DNA of 64,000 nucleotides. It comes from Bryobacteraceae bacterium. Its GTDB lineage: Bacteria; Acidobacteriota; Terriglobia; Bryobacterales; Bryobacteraceae. Below are positions 20,946 through 29,436 of the stretch, piece after piece. The stretch is taken from NCBI GenBank assembly GCA_026002855.1, contig BPGD01000001.1:1825972-1889971 (forward strand). Reading direction: 5' to 3'. The notes under the pieces are model-generated. The model saw nothing but the letters and a program-made list of their open reading frames with translations, did no database searches and had not been told where the DNA came from. The position numbers were made by a program, and so were the translations under genes. Numbering within the stretch: the stretch's first letter is position 1; each line of letters opens with the position of its first letter.

Positions 20946-22421
20946 TCACCTGGTCTCCGCCGGGTTCATCAGGCCGCGGGCGGTGCGCTCGCGCGGCGGG
21001 ATGTAGCCGCGGGGAATCTGCAAATCCTCGCGGGAGTAATAGCGCCAGCGGCCGCCTTCAAACTTTGCCAGGTAGACTTCGCCGGCGTCGTCGAGAACGG
21101 CCGAGAATGGAATGTCGCCGGTCACGCCGGGCCAGGGCTTCACGCGTGTGGCAAGAATGTCGCGGATCCGCGCGCGGTTCAGCCCCGCCACCTGGATGGC
21201 CCAGATCAGCATGTTCATGCCGTCATAGGCGTGAGCGGCGTAGGTGTCGGGCTCGTCATTGAAGCGCTTGCGGAATCTCTCGCGAAACTCGGCCAGGCGC
21301 GGGTTGTTGGAGTCGGGATTCCAGGGGTAGCCGGCGATCACGCCATCCGCATACGGGCCGGCCAGTTTCAGGAACTCTTTCGAAACGGCGCGGTCCGAGG
21401 TCAGGAAGGGCTGCGTCATGCCGCGCTCGCGGAGCTGCCGCAAAATGATGGCCGCCTCGCGGGCGTCGCCCCAGTGGACGATGACATCGGGCCTGACCTC
21501 GGCGATGCGGTCGATCTGAAGGGAATAGTCGTCTTTGCCGAGCTGGTAGGCCATCTCGATCACCACCGGGCGGCCCAGCCGGCGGGCCGAGTCCTTGATC
21601 TCGCGCACGCCGAAGCGCCCGTAACGGTTCGATGAGCGGATGATGGCGATCCTCTTGTAGTCCATCTTGCGGATCATGTAGTCGACCATCAGATAGCCCA
21701 TCTGGCGGTCATCGCCGATGCAGCGCATCGTCCACGGAATGTTGGTCTCAATGTAGGTGGGGTCGGTGTCGCCGGTATTCATGACGACGACTTCCGCCTT
21801 GAGGGCGACGCGGATGGCGATGTGCGAATTGGCCGAGTCGATCGTTCCAAGGATCGCCCAGACGTGGTCTTTGTAGGCGAAGTTGACGATCTCGTTGCCG
21901 CTCGAACCCCACAGGCCGTTGTCATTGGTCACTACGAGCTCGAACGGGATTTTCCGTCGCAGGTAGCCGCCCCGGGCGTTGGCCTCTTCGATGGCGAGCC
22001 GCGCCCCCTGGAGCATCTTGATGCCCATCGACTCCTCATGGCTCGCGCCTCCGGTGGCGACACTGACGGTGCTCATGATCGGCCCGATAAAGCCGATCTT
22101 GACCGTCCTGACGTCTTCCGGTTCCGGGATGGCGCGCCCGGGGCCCCAGTACTGCATCTGTTCGAGGAAGTGTTCTTTGTAGGGCTTGATCTTGCCGTAG
22201 GGCTCATAGTCGACGGGCGTCTTCGCGTAAGCCGTGTCGCGCCTGAGCTGTAGGTCCGGGACCTCGTACGGCCCAACCGCCAGGATCCGCTTGAGAACCT
22301 CCAGCGTATGCTCGTCCACTTCGACGCCCGGCGGCACCAGCGGTTCATTGGCCGGCGCCTTTTTCGGCGTGTCGGCGGCGAACATCACGGAAATGGCAAG
22401 CAGAGGAAGCAGCCGCTTCAT
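20946..22421 (-). CDS. ABC-type ligand-binding protein (branched-chain amino acid/amide-binding type), first of two
   Basis: A 491-residue exported protein: signal MKRLLPLLAISVMFAADTP, an extra N-terminal region of about 85 residues (VPPGVEVDEHTLEVLKRILAVG), then a Peripla_BP_6-type domain (VKIGFIGPIMSTVSVATGGAS, MLQGARLAIEEANARGGYLRRKIPFELVVTNDNG, VWAILGTIDSANSHIAIRVALKAEVVVMNTGDTDPT, RIAIIRSSNRYGRFG, DVIVHWGDAREAAIILRQLRERG). The frame is open upstream, but ATG 22421 forms an ATGA overlap with the preceding gene. There are no transporter membrane genes, so a sensing or carrier role is as likely as uptake. Confidence 0.88.
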   Translation of the reverse strand: MKRLLPLLAISVMFAADTPKKAPANEPLVPPGVEVDEHTLEVLKRILAVGPYEVPDLQLRRDTAYAKTPVDYEPYGKIKPYKEHFLEQMQYWGPGRAIPEPEDVRTVKIGFIGPIMSTVSVATGGASHEESMGIKMLQGARLAIEEANARGGYLRRKIPFELVVTNDNGLWGSSGNEIVNFAYKDHVWAILGTIDSANSHIAIRVALKAEVVVMNTGDTDPTYIETNIPWTMRCIGDDRQMGYLMVDYMIRKMDYKRIAIIRSSNRYGRFGVREIKDSARRLGRPVVIEMAYQLGKDDYSLQIDRIAEVRPDVIVHWGDAREAAIILRQLRERGMTQPFLTSDRAVSKEFLKLAGPYADGVIAGYPWNPDSNNPRLAEFRERFRKRFNDEPDTYAAHAYDGMNMLIWAIQVAGLNRARIRDILATRVKPWPGVTGDIPFSAVLDDAGEVYLAKFEGGRWRYYSREDLQIPRGYIPPRERTARGLMNPAETR

Positions 22422-23572
22422 TTCACGTCCCTCCTGGTGGCGGCCAGCATCCGGGGCCGCTCGCGCAGCCCGGAATAATAGCCTTCGCCGATGCCCCACG
22501 CCAGGCCCTTGGCGGTGCCGACGAAGACGTCCCTGTCGTCGACGTCCACCGCGATGATGAAGTTGTGGGGCAGGTTGAGGCCCATTTCGACGGTTTCGAG
22601 CACCGTCTTGTCCCGCATCACCACCGCCTTGCCGGAGTCCGACTTCGGATCCCGCGTGTAGGCCACCCACGTATTGGTCTCGGCGTCCATGATCGCGCCC
22701 AGGCCTTTGTCGGAGGCAAACCAGGCCTCGCGCCCGCTGCGCGCGCGCAGGTTGTTGTTGAAGTCCGAGGGCAGGCCGGAGTCCATGTTGTAATACCCGC
22801 GCCAGTTGCGGCCGTCATAGCGGCAGGCGCCAAAATACGAGGACACCCACAGCACGCCGTCCACGTAGTTGGCCCCGGTGGTGATGACGTGAATGATGCC
22901 ATCGTCGCGGTAGAGGTCGATCTCCATTTCGCCGTCGGGGTCGAGGTAGTCCTTCCAGCGGTTCTCCTTGACGTCGTACTCGAGAACCCCGGAGCCCCAC
23001 ACGGCCAGATGGACCTTGCCGTCGCGGTAATGCACGCCGTAGTTCCAGATCTCTTCCATCGGCGCGTTCTTCTCGGTGAAAATCGTCCACTCGCCGGTGA
23101 CGGTGTTGTAGCGCGACGCGCCCGCCGTCGTCGCCGCCCATACGTTGTCGTTCTCCACAGCGACTCCGTAGACCACGTCGTTCACCAGGCCGGAATTGAG
23201 CTGATGCCAGTGGTCGAAGCGGCCGCCGCTCAGCCGCGCCAGCCCGCCGCCGAACAGCGCCAGCCAGACGTCGCCCGTTTTCGGGTCAACGTCGATGCCA
23301 GTGACCGCGCGCCAGGGCAGGCCGTCCTTTTCGGTCCAGACCTTCACCACTTTGGCGGTTTTCTTGTCGATCAGCGCCAGTCCGTTCTCGGTGCCCACCC
23401 AGATCCGGTCCCCGTCGCTTTTCACGGCGAAGATGTGATCGTCCGGCAGGCCGTCCTTGACGGTGAACTGTTTCCACTTCGTGTAGACATACGGCAGCTT
23501 CTCAGCGCCCGGCTCGGCGGCCAGGGCGGAACCCAGGGTGATGAACAGCAGGCATGCGGCAAAGGGTTTCAT
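22418..23572 (-). CDS. Two-component-regulator-type beta-propeller protein, no kinase
   Basis: A 384-residue exported protein (MKPFAACLLFITLGSALAAEP signal). It has repeated Reg_prop units: TVKDGLPDDHIFAVKSDGDRIWVGTENGLALID, WTEKDGLPWRAVTGIDVDPKTGDVWLALFGGGLARL, NDVVYGVAVENDNVWAATTAGASRYN and DSGLPSDFNNNLRARSGREAWFASDKGLGAI. These propellers normally form the sensory part of hybrid histidine kinases; here no membrane helix or kinase follows, so it is a free periplasmic propeller. Both ends overlap neighbours by four bases (ATGA). Confidence 0.87.
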   Translation of the reverse strand: MKPFAACLLFITLGSALAAEPGAEKLPYVYTKWKQFTVKDGLPDDHIFAVKSDGDRIWVGTENGLALIDKKTAKVVKVWTEKDGLPWRAVTGIDVDPKTGDVWLALFGGGLARLSGGRFDHWHQLNSGLVNDVVYGVAVENDNVWAATTAGASRYNTVTGEWTIFTEKNAPMEEIWNYGVHYRDGKVHLAVWGSGVLEYDVKENRWKDYLDPDGEMEIDLYRDDGIIHVITTGANYVDGVLWVSSYFGACRYDGRNWRGYYNMDSGLPSDFNNNLRARSGREAWFASDKGLGAIMDAETNTWVAYTRDPKSDSGKAVVMRDKTVLETVEMGLNLPHNFIIAVDVDDRDVFVGTAKGLAWGIGEGYYSGLRERPRMLAATRRDVK

Positions 23573-26370
23573 AGCGTCTTCAGGAACTCGATCAGGTCGT
23601 TCAGTTGATCCTTGGTCATGTCGTTGGTCACCCCGTGTTTGTCGTACGGGTTGTAGACCGTCCAGATCTCCTCAAGAGTCTTCGCCATGCCGTTGTGCAG
23701 GTATGGCGCCGAGTCGTAAATGTTGTTCAGGTGCGGCACGTCGAACAGGCCGGTACGGTCGAGCGCCTGCCGCGTGCCGACGTCGAACCTGCGGCGCGAC
23801 GTGTAGTAGGGCGGCGGATGACAGAACACGCAGCGGCCCTCGGGCGGGATGAGCCGCCCGTCGTTGGTGTGCGTCCGCTCAAACAGTTCCTTGCCGCGCC
23901 GCTGTGCCGGCGTATAGCGCGTGCCCGGCGTGTGATAGCGGTTGGGCGGGCGGCGGATGGTCGTGATGTAGTAGTCCACCGCCGAGAGTTCTTCGGGAGT
24001 GAACGGCAGGTTGCGCGTGAAGAAGACCGACAGGCGCGCTCCACATTGCCGTTTCAGCGATGGATTCGTGCCCTCCCATTTGAACGGCGCCGTGTCGCCG
24101 ATGCCGCGCAGGGTGCGGTTGTCCACCGGCGAGACGCCGATGCCATCGGCTTCAATGTCATAGGTGATCCCGTCCACGTGCCCGTCAGGGTGGCAGGAGT
24201 GGCAGGAAAACTGATTCCGGAATGTGATCCGCGCATTGTGAAAGAGCCTCTCGCCCCAGCGCCGTTTGGTGATCTCGCGCGGCCCGTTCAGCGAGATCTT
24301 TCCCGCCGGCTCGAGCCGCACAAGGTCGATCACCGTGATCGAGTCGTCCAGGCAGTTGGCCACGTAGGCGCGGCGGCCGTCGGCGGAGATGGCGATCCCG
24401 CGTGGGCTGTCCGCGGTGGGGATCCTCTTCACCAGGAACTCGGAGGCCTTGCCGAGATGGTTCGGGAAGATGCGCCGGCGTTCTTCTTCCGTCGCGTTCT
24501 CCAGCAGCCGCGTGAGCCGGTGGAGATCCAGCACCGCCACCTGGTTCGTTCCCGAGCTGGTGACCAGCGCGTAACGGCCGTCCGGTGTGATCCTGACGTC
24601 CGTGGCGTCGGCGAAGCCCTGGCCCGGCAGATCCAGCAGGAGCTGATCGGCGCGGCCGTCCGGCCAGATGACAGCGATTCCGTTGGTGATGGTCCAGCCC
24701 TGCAACAGGCGCGTCATCGGCACCAGATGTTTGGTGCGGTTCATGGTGGCGAGGGCGAAGCGGCCGTCGCGCCGCCAGTCGATGCCCATCATCAGGTTTG
24801 TGCCCTCGATGGTCCAGCGATCGCGGACGCGCGCGGTGGCGGCGTCGATCACGGTGAGCTCGCTGGCCAGCGGCATGCGGAACCCGGTGAGGTTTGAATA
24901 CATGTTGGTGACCAGCACCGTCGTCCCGTCCGGCGAAGGCGCCAGGTCCCACGGGCCGCGGCCCGCGGCGAGCTTCTTTACAAAGGCGAGTGTGCGCGCG
25001 TCGAAGACGTGGATGTCTTCCGACGATGTGTTCAGCACCAGGACATGCCGGTCTCCCGGAGTGACCAGCACGCCGTGGGGCTCGTCGCCGGTGCGCAGCG
25101 TGTCCTCCACCCGGCGCGCGGTGGCATCAATTACGGAGAGTGAATCGTCCTCGCGGTTGGTGACGAAGGCGCGCCGCCCGTCGCTCGTGAAGGCAACGCC
25201 GGTGGGCGCCGAGCCGACCGGGATTTCGGCCGCGACCCGGCCGGAGCGCGTATCGACGATCGAGACCGCGTTGCCCTCTTCGAGCGTCACCCACAGTTCG
25301 CTGGTACCGGGCCGGAAGGCCAGCCGCAACGGGTTCTTGTAGACCGGCTCGGCGGCGCGTTGCGGCAGCCGGGTCGGATGCGCAATCTGCTTCCACGCTT
25401 CGGCGGCATTGAATGCCTTGCCGTGGGCGGGGTTGTGGCAGCGCATGCAGTCGGCCAGCGAGGCCGCGCGGAGGCCCGCCGCGCGGGCGGCCTGCGGGTC
25501 GCGCATGATGGCATCGGTCGCGTACTTGCGGCCCGCACCGTGGCAGGCCTCGCATCCTACGCCCTCATCCACGCGTCCGCCCGCGGAATGGCATCGCAGG
25601 CAGGCGTCGCTCTGCTGAGGGTCGCCGTCGACCTTCATTTCGCGGGCCAGCTCCAGGGCGCGCGGCGTGGCCAGCACCGCCCAGGCGCGGGCGTGCGGGC
25701 TGCGCCGCCAGACGTCGTATTGGTGGCCGTGGTCCGGCCCGTTGTGGCAGGCGCCGCAGGCCGCCGCCCCAATGACCTCCGGCGCGTTCGCCTCGCGCAG
25801 GGCGGCAATCTTCGACGGCTTCGGCAGCGGGTGCGCAATCCGCTTCCAGGCCTCCTCAATGTCCACGGTGGGATTCCTGAGCACGGCCACGTGCGAGCCC
25901 TTCTCCATGTGGCAGACCATGCAATCGTCCTTGGTGGGCATCTTCAGGCCCGCCATCATCGCCGCCTTGCGGTCGCGCATGATCGCCTCAGTGGAGTACT
26001 CGCTGCCGGGCCCGTGGCAGGCTTCGCATTGCAGGCCATCCTCGCGGTGGAAGGTCTCCGCGTCAATCTCGCGCTCGTCGGCCTTGTACGCGGTGGAGTG
26101 GCAGCCGAGGCAGGTCTGCGCCTTCCAGGGCTCCTCCCGCAGGCCGCTGATGCGCGCGATCTCCCAAGCCTCAGGCCGGGACAGGGCCGTATAAGCCTGC
26201 GCGTGCTTCGACAGCAGCCACTTGCTGTACTGGTGTCCCATGCCGGGGCCGTTGTGGCAGGAGGCGCACACACGCGAGCCCACATAAACGGGCTTGGCCG
26301 GCGCCCCGCGTGAAACGAATACAAGCGGCGCCAGCGCGGCTGCCGACAGAATCCATGCGACCCTTCTCAC
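23569..26370 (-). CDS. Ten-CxxCH cytochrome fused to a YVTN beta-propeller and a cytochrome-c-peroxidase-like domain
   Basis: A 933-residue exported protein starting with GTG at 26370 (GGAGGAAGG just upstream; GTGA overlap with the previous gene). Residues 1-25 are a signal peptide. Two cytochrome-c554-like tetraheme modules follow, with CxxCH at about 35, 87, 115, 150 and 205, 257, 273, 308; each set is CxSCH/CGACH, CLxCH, CEACH, CMxCH. A YVTN-type propeller (AVSIVDTRSGRVAAEIPVGSAPTGVAFTSDGRRAFVTN and repeats) covers about 330-690. The C-terminal part has CHSCHPDGH (723-727) and CVFCHPP (847-851), in a MauG/cytochrome-c-peroxidase-like arrangement. The architecture suggests periplasmic electron transfer to or from an oxidised substrate. 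Confidence 0.9.
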   Translation of the reverse strand: MRRVAWILSAAALAPLVFVSRGAPAKPVYVGSRVCASCHNGPGMGHQYSKWLLSKHAQAYTALSRPEAWEIARISGLREEPWKAQTCLGCHSTAYKADEREIDAETFHREDGLQCEACHGPGSEYSTEAIMRDRKAAMMAGLKMPTKDDCMVCHMEKGSHVAVLRNPTVDIEEAWKRIAHPLPKPSKIAALREANAPEVIGAAACGACHNGPDHGHQYDVWRRSPHARAWAVLATPRALELAREMKVDGDPQQSDACLRCHSAGGRVDEGVGCEACHGAGRKYATDAIMRDPQAARAAGLRAASLADCMRCHNPAHGKAFNAAEAWKQIAHPTRLPQRAAEPVYKNPLRLAFRPGTSELWVTLEEGNAVSIVDTRSGRVAAEIPVGSAPTGVAFTSDGRRAFVTNREDDSLSVIDATARRVEDTLRTGDEPHGVLVTPGDRHVLVLNTSSEDIHVFDARTLAFVKKLAAGRGPWDLAPSPDGTTVLVTNMYSNLTGFRMPLASELTVIDAATARVRDRWTIEGTNLMMGIDWRRDGRFALATMNRTKHLVPMTRLLQGWTITNGIAVIWPDGRADQLLLDLPGQGFADATDVRITPDGRYALVTSSGTNQVAVLDLHRLTRLLENATEEERRRIFPNHLGKASEFLVKRIPTADSPRGIAISADGRRAYVANCLDDSITVIDLVRLEPAGKISLNGPREITKRRWGERLFHNARITFRNQFSCHSCHPDGHVDGITYDIEADGIGVSPVDNRTLRGIGDTAPFKWEGTNPSLKRQCGARLSVFFTRNLPFTPEELSAVDYYITTIRRPPNRYHTPGTRYTPAQRRGKELFERTHTNDGRLIPPEGRCVFCHPPPYYTSRRRFDVGTRQALDRTGLFDVPHLNNIYDSAPYLHNGMAKTLEEIWTVYNPYDKHGVTNDMTKDQLNDLIEFLKTL

Positions 26371-28019
26371 TGCGCCTTCCTCCGCGCTTCCGCCTTGTGG
26401 CGGAGTGTCAACACCTGATTGGCCCGCACGCCGGAAAACTTCTCCACGACGCCGTCCGGCCAGCGGATCTCCAGGTCGCACACCGTCGCCCCGCCGAGCC
26501 CGAAATGGAGGCGCGGATCGCCCTGGCTGAGATAACCGCGGACCGGATTGATGTCTTCGATCATCCGCAGCCCGTTTGCCGTCACCGTCACCCGCGCGCC
26601 GATCGCCGTGCGCGAGCCGGAGGGGAAATCCAGCCGTGCGTCCACCATCAGCCACGGACGCGCATTGCCGCCTTCGTTTCGCAGCAGCACCGGCGCGTCG
26701 TTGAGGTTCACCACCAGCAGGTCGATGTCGCCGTCGTTGTCGATATCGGCCCACGCCGCGGCCCGGCCGACGCGCTTTGTCGCGAAGTACGGCCCCGCTT
26801 CGCGCGAAACATCTTCAAAGGTGCCATCGCGCCGGTTCCGGCACAGCGTGTCCTCCTGCACGAACTCATGGTGCGCGTGGCCGTGCACGGTGAACAGATC
26901 GAGCCAGCCGTCGTGGTCCCAGTCGAACATCACCGAGCCCCAGCCCGCGTACTGGCCGAGCATCGGCGCCAGTCCGGCGGCGTCATTCAGGTTCTCGTAA
27001 AAGCCCTTCTTCGGATTGAAAACGAACAGCGAGACGTAGTTCAGGTTGGGTACGAACAGGTCCAGCCAGCCATCGCGATTGACGTCGCCATAGAACGGGC
27101 CCATCGACGCCACGCCCTGACCATGCTCGCTGAAGGCGAGTTCGTATTCGAGGCCGCTTTCGGCGAACGTGCCGCCGCCCCTGTTGATAAAAAAGTAGTT
27201 CTCCATCGCGTCGTTGGAGGTGAACACGTCCATGCGGCCGTCGTTGTTGAAGTCCGCCGCGGTGACGCTCATCGCGCGTCCGCCCGGCTTCCACATGCCG
27301 GCTTCTTTGGTCACATCGGTGAAGGTGCCGTCGCCGTTGTTGCGGTAGAGGATGCTTGGCAGGCCCTGGTAACTGAGCGGGCCGGGATAGCCCTGCGCCG
27401 GGTAAAAGTCGCGGAACTTGCCATCGTCATAAAGCAGGTAGTTGGCGACGTAGACGTCCAGCCAGCCGTCGTTGTTGTAGTCGAACCAGACGGCGTGCAG
27501 CGACCAGCGCGAATCGTCGAGGCCGGATTGTTTCGAGACATCGGTGAACGTGCCGTTGCCGTTGTTGTGGTAAAGAATGTTCGGCCCGTAGTTGAGCACG
27601 TAGAGGTCGACGTGCCCGTCGTTGTCATAGTCGGCGGCCGAGCAGCCCGAGCCGTAAATGCCGCCGGCCACGCCCGCCTTCGCCGTCACGTCCTCGAAAC
27701 GCCCGTTGCCGAGGTTGTGGTAGAGCCGGTTGGAAAGCTTGCCGCGCAGGTCGCGGCCGTCGTTGTCGCTGACGCCCTTCGTCCAGACGCCGGTCACGAA
27801 GTAGATGTCCATCAACCCGTCGTTGTCGTAATCGAAGAAACAGGCCCCGGAGCCGGTGCCTTCGACGATGTTGTCGAGCTTGTGGTCGCCGATGCTGTGG
27901 CGGAACGTGATGCCCGCCTCGGCGGTGATGTCGGCAAACACCGGGTCCCGCGAAGGCGCCGAGGCGGCGCCGGCCGCAATTACGGCCGCCACTGCGGCCA
28001 TCGCCAACCCGACTCTCAT
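26367..28019 (-). CDS. CRTAC1-family protein (FG-GAP/VCBS propeller + ASPIC/UnbV)
   Basis: A 550-residue exported protein (MRVGLAMAAVAAVIAAGAASA signal). It begins FADITAEAGITFRHSIGDHK. At least seven FG-GAP/VCBS repeats follow, with calcium-binding DxDxDG loops (FFDYDNDGLMDIYF, AADYDNDGHVDLYVLNYG, WFDYNNDGWLDVYVANY, AADFNNDGRMDVF, MFDWDHDGWLDLF, WADIDNDGDIDLLVVN). The protein ends in an ASPIC/UnbV domain (TAIGARVTVTANG...RLHFGLGGATVCDLEIRWPDG). Overlaps both neighbours by four bases. Such proteins are abundant in Acidobacteria and Planctomycetes; the function is unknown and may be adhesive or enzymatic. Confidence 0.9.
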   Translation of the reverse strand: MRVGLAMAAVAAVIAAGAASAPSRDPVFADITAEAGITFRHSIGDHKLDNIVEGTGSGACFFDYDNDGLMDIYFVTGVWTKGVSDNDGRDLRGKLSNRLYHNLGNGRFEDVTAKAGVAGGIYGSGCSAADYDNDGHVDLYVLNYGPNILYHNNGNGTFTDVSKQSGLDDSRWSLHAVWFDYNNDGWLDVYVANYLLYDDGKFRDFYPAQGYPGPLSYQGLPSILYRNNGDGTFTDVTKEAGMWKPGGRAMSVTAADFNNDGRMDVFTSNDAMENYFFINRGGGTFAESGLEYELAFSEHGQGVASMGPFYGDVNRDGWLDLFVPNLNYVSLFVFNPKKGFYENLNDAAGLAPMLGQYAGWGSVMFDWDHDGWLDLFTVHGHAHHEFVQEDTLCRNRRDGTFEDVSREAGPYFATKRVGRAAAWADIDNDGDIDLLVVNLNDAPVLLRNEGGNARPWLMVDARLDFPSGSRTAIGARVTVTANGLRMIEDINPVRGYLSQGDPRLHFGLGGATVCDLEIRWPDGVVEKFSGVRANQVLTLRHKAEARRKAQ

Positions 28020-29350
28020 TGCGAACCTCCGTTGGAGATCACCACCGGCGCGCGCAGCTTCACCGGCCTGCGGACAATCGCCTTCGCCTCGCGGTTTTCC
28101 GGCGTCAGCTCCGGATCTTCGTGGCAGCCGATGCAGCCGCGGTTCTCCTTCGGCCGCGTGTACATCCAGGCCGAAGAGCGCACCACGCGGCCCGCCCCGT
28201 CCACGAGCTCCAGTTTCAGCGGCGTGTTGGGCGGCACTTCCAGATGGAAGCTGCCGTCGTCCTCGATCCGCAGGTCGCCGATCTTCTGCGGGTTGTCGGC
28301 GGGCGTCGTATAGACGCGCAACCGCCACGGCTGCCCCGGACGGATTGTCTGGGGCTGATCCGTGGTGAAAACGCTGAGGCAATAGAGCCGGCTCCAGCCG
28401 GCGTCCTCGATCACGACCGAGCCGCGCCCCGCCGGCTCCGGCCGCGCAAGCACCGGCCGCGCCTGCCGCGCGTCGGCCCCGGCCTTTACATAAACAGGAA
28501 CTTTTGTTTTCGTGCCCGGATGGAACCGGTAGATGCCCGCAGGGGTCTTCGCGTCCGGCTGCCAGCTCACGAGCAGGCGGCCGCCGGGCAGCCCGGCGGG
28601 TGTCGAAAAGATGCCGTCGGCCGGCCGAGTCAGCTCCTGGCGCGTGTGGAGCGGCCGCGCAAGATTCACGGCAGCCAGCACGCCGCCACCATCCACGAAG
28701 ACGAGCCGGCCGTCCAGGGTGACCGCAGGCTCGCGGAGCTGCTCGCCGGACAGGTAGAGTGAATAGTCCGTGCCGTCCAGGTTCACCGCCATCAGTTGAG
28801 ACCGCGCGCCCTGGCGGGACGCGAAGACCATCATCCCGTCCGGCAGCATCGTCGCGTCGGACTCCTGCCAGGGGGTGAACGTAATGCGCTGCCGGAGGGT
28901 GCCGTCGAACTTCACCGTGTACAGGGCGCCGCCACAGAAGAACGCCGCCTGCGGCCACGGGTCGGGGATGTCGAGGCTGAAGATCTGCGACTGATAGGCG
29001 GGCCGGCGGCAGTCGCAGGCCATCTTTGTGAGCTGCTTCACCGCGCCGGTTGAGAGAGTCATCTCATAAATCTGCCAGGCGTCGGCGGCCGTCTTCTTTC
29101 CGGCGAAGAGGATGCGCTTCGCGTCCCAGCTCACATCCGGATCGGCGGCGGCATGGAAGCCCCGGCTGAGCACGCGGGCCGTGCCGCCGGGCTCAAGCAG
29201 CACGAGGCGCGGTTGCCCGCCCGCGGGCGTCTCCGTGAACACGATCGGGTAGCGGCCCGCCGCCTGCGGCGCCTGCGCTCCGGCTGCGGGAAGAGCCAGG
29301 GCGCCCGTGAAGAGAATACCAGACCAGAAAATCCTCTTTAAGACCCGCAC
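28016..29350 (-). CDS. Single-heme TolB/PD40-type propeller protein (HzsA-like architecture)
   Basis: A 444-residue exported protein. GTG at 29350 gives a clean signal (RVLKRIFWSGILFTGALALPAAGA); a TTG at 29386 is in frame but would precede the signal by 12 residues. Repeated WD40-like/TolB-type strands (PDVSWDAKRILFAGKK, DAWQIYEMTLSTGAVKQLT, DATMLPDGMMVFASRQG) form a propeller. A C-terminal beta domain carries one heme site, GCIGCHEDPELTPENR (C406-H410). This combination resembles the propeller part of hydrazine-synthase alpha-like proteins, which are common outside anammox bacteria, and does not imply hydrazine synthesis. It is the first gene of the coupled cluster. Confidence 0.82.
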   Translation of the reverse strand: MRVLKRIFWSGILFTGALALPAAGAQAPQAAGRYPIVFTETPAGGQPRLVLLEPGGTARVLSRGFHAAADPDVSWDAKRILFAGKKTAADAWQIYEMTLSTGAVKQLTKMACDCRRPAYQSQIFSLDIPDPWPQAAFFCGGALYTVKFDGTLRQRITFTPWQESDATMLPDGMMVFASRQGARSQLMAVNLDGTDYSLYLSGEQLREPAVTLDGRLVFVDGGGVLAAVNLARPLHTRQELTRPADGIFSTPAGLPGGRLLVSWQPDAKTPAGIYRFHPGTKTKVPVYVKAGADARQARPVLARPEPAGRGSVVIEDAGWSRLYCLSVFTTDQPQTIRPGQPWRLRVYTTPADNPQKIGDLRIEDDGSFHLEVPPNTPLKLELVDGAGRVVRSSAWMYTRPKENRGCIGCHEDPELTPENREAKAIVRRPVKLRAPVVISNGGSQ

Positions 29351-29436
29351 TGAAGTCAGTCTAAGGCAAGCCCCTGGCAGTGCCAATTGGCCCGGGATAT
29401 TACTTGGATCGTATTAGAAAAAACTGCGCAGTCGCC

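Noticed and set aside
28016-29350. Interpretation of the propeller protein as a hydrazine synthase subunit
   Set aside because: Only one CxxCH is present and no partner subunits or anammox genes are seen; only the general architecture is shared.
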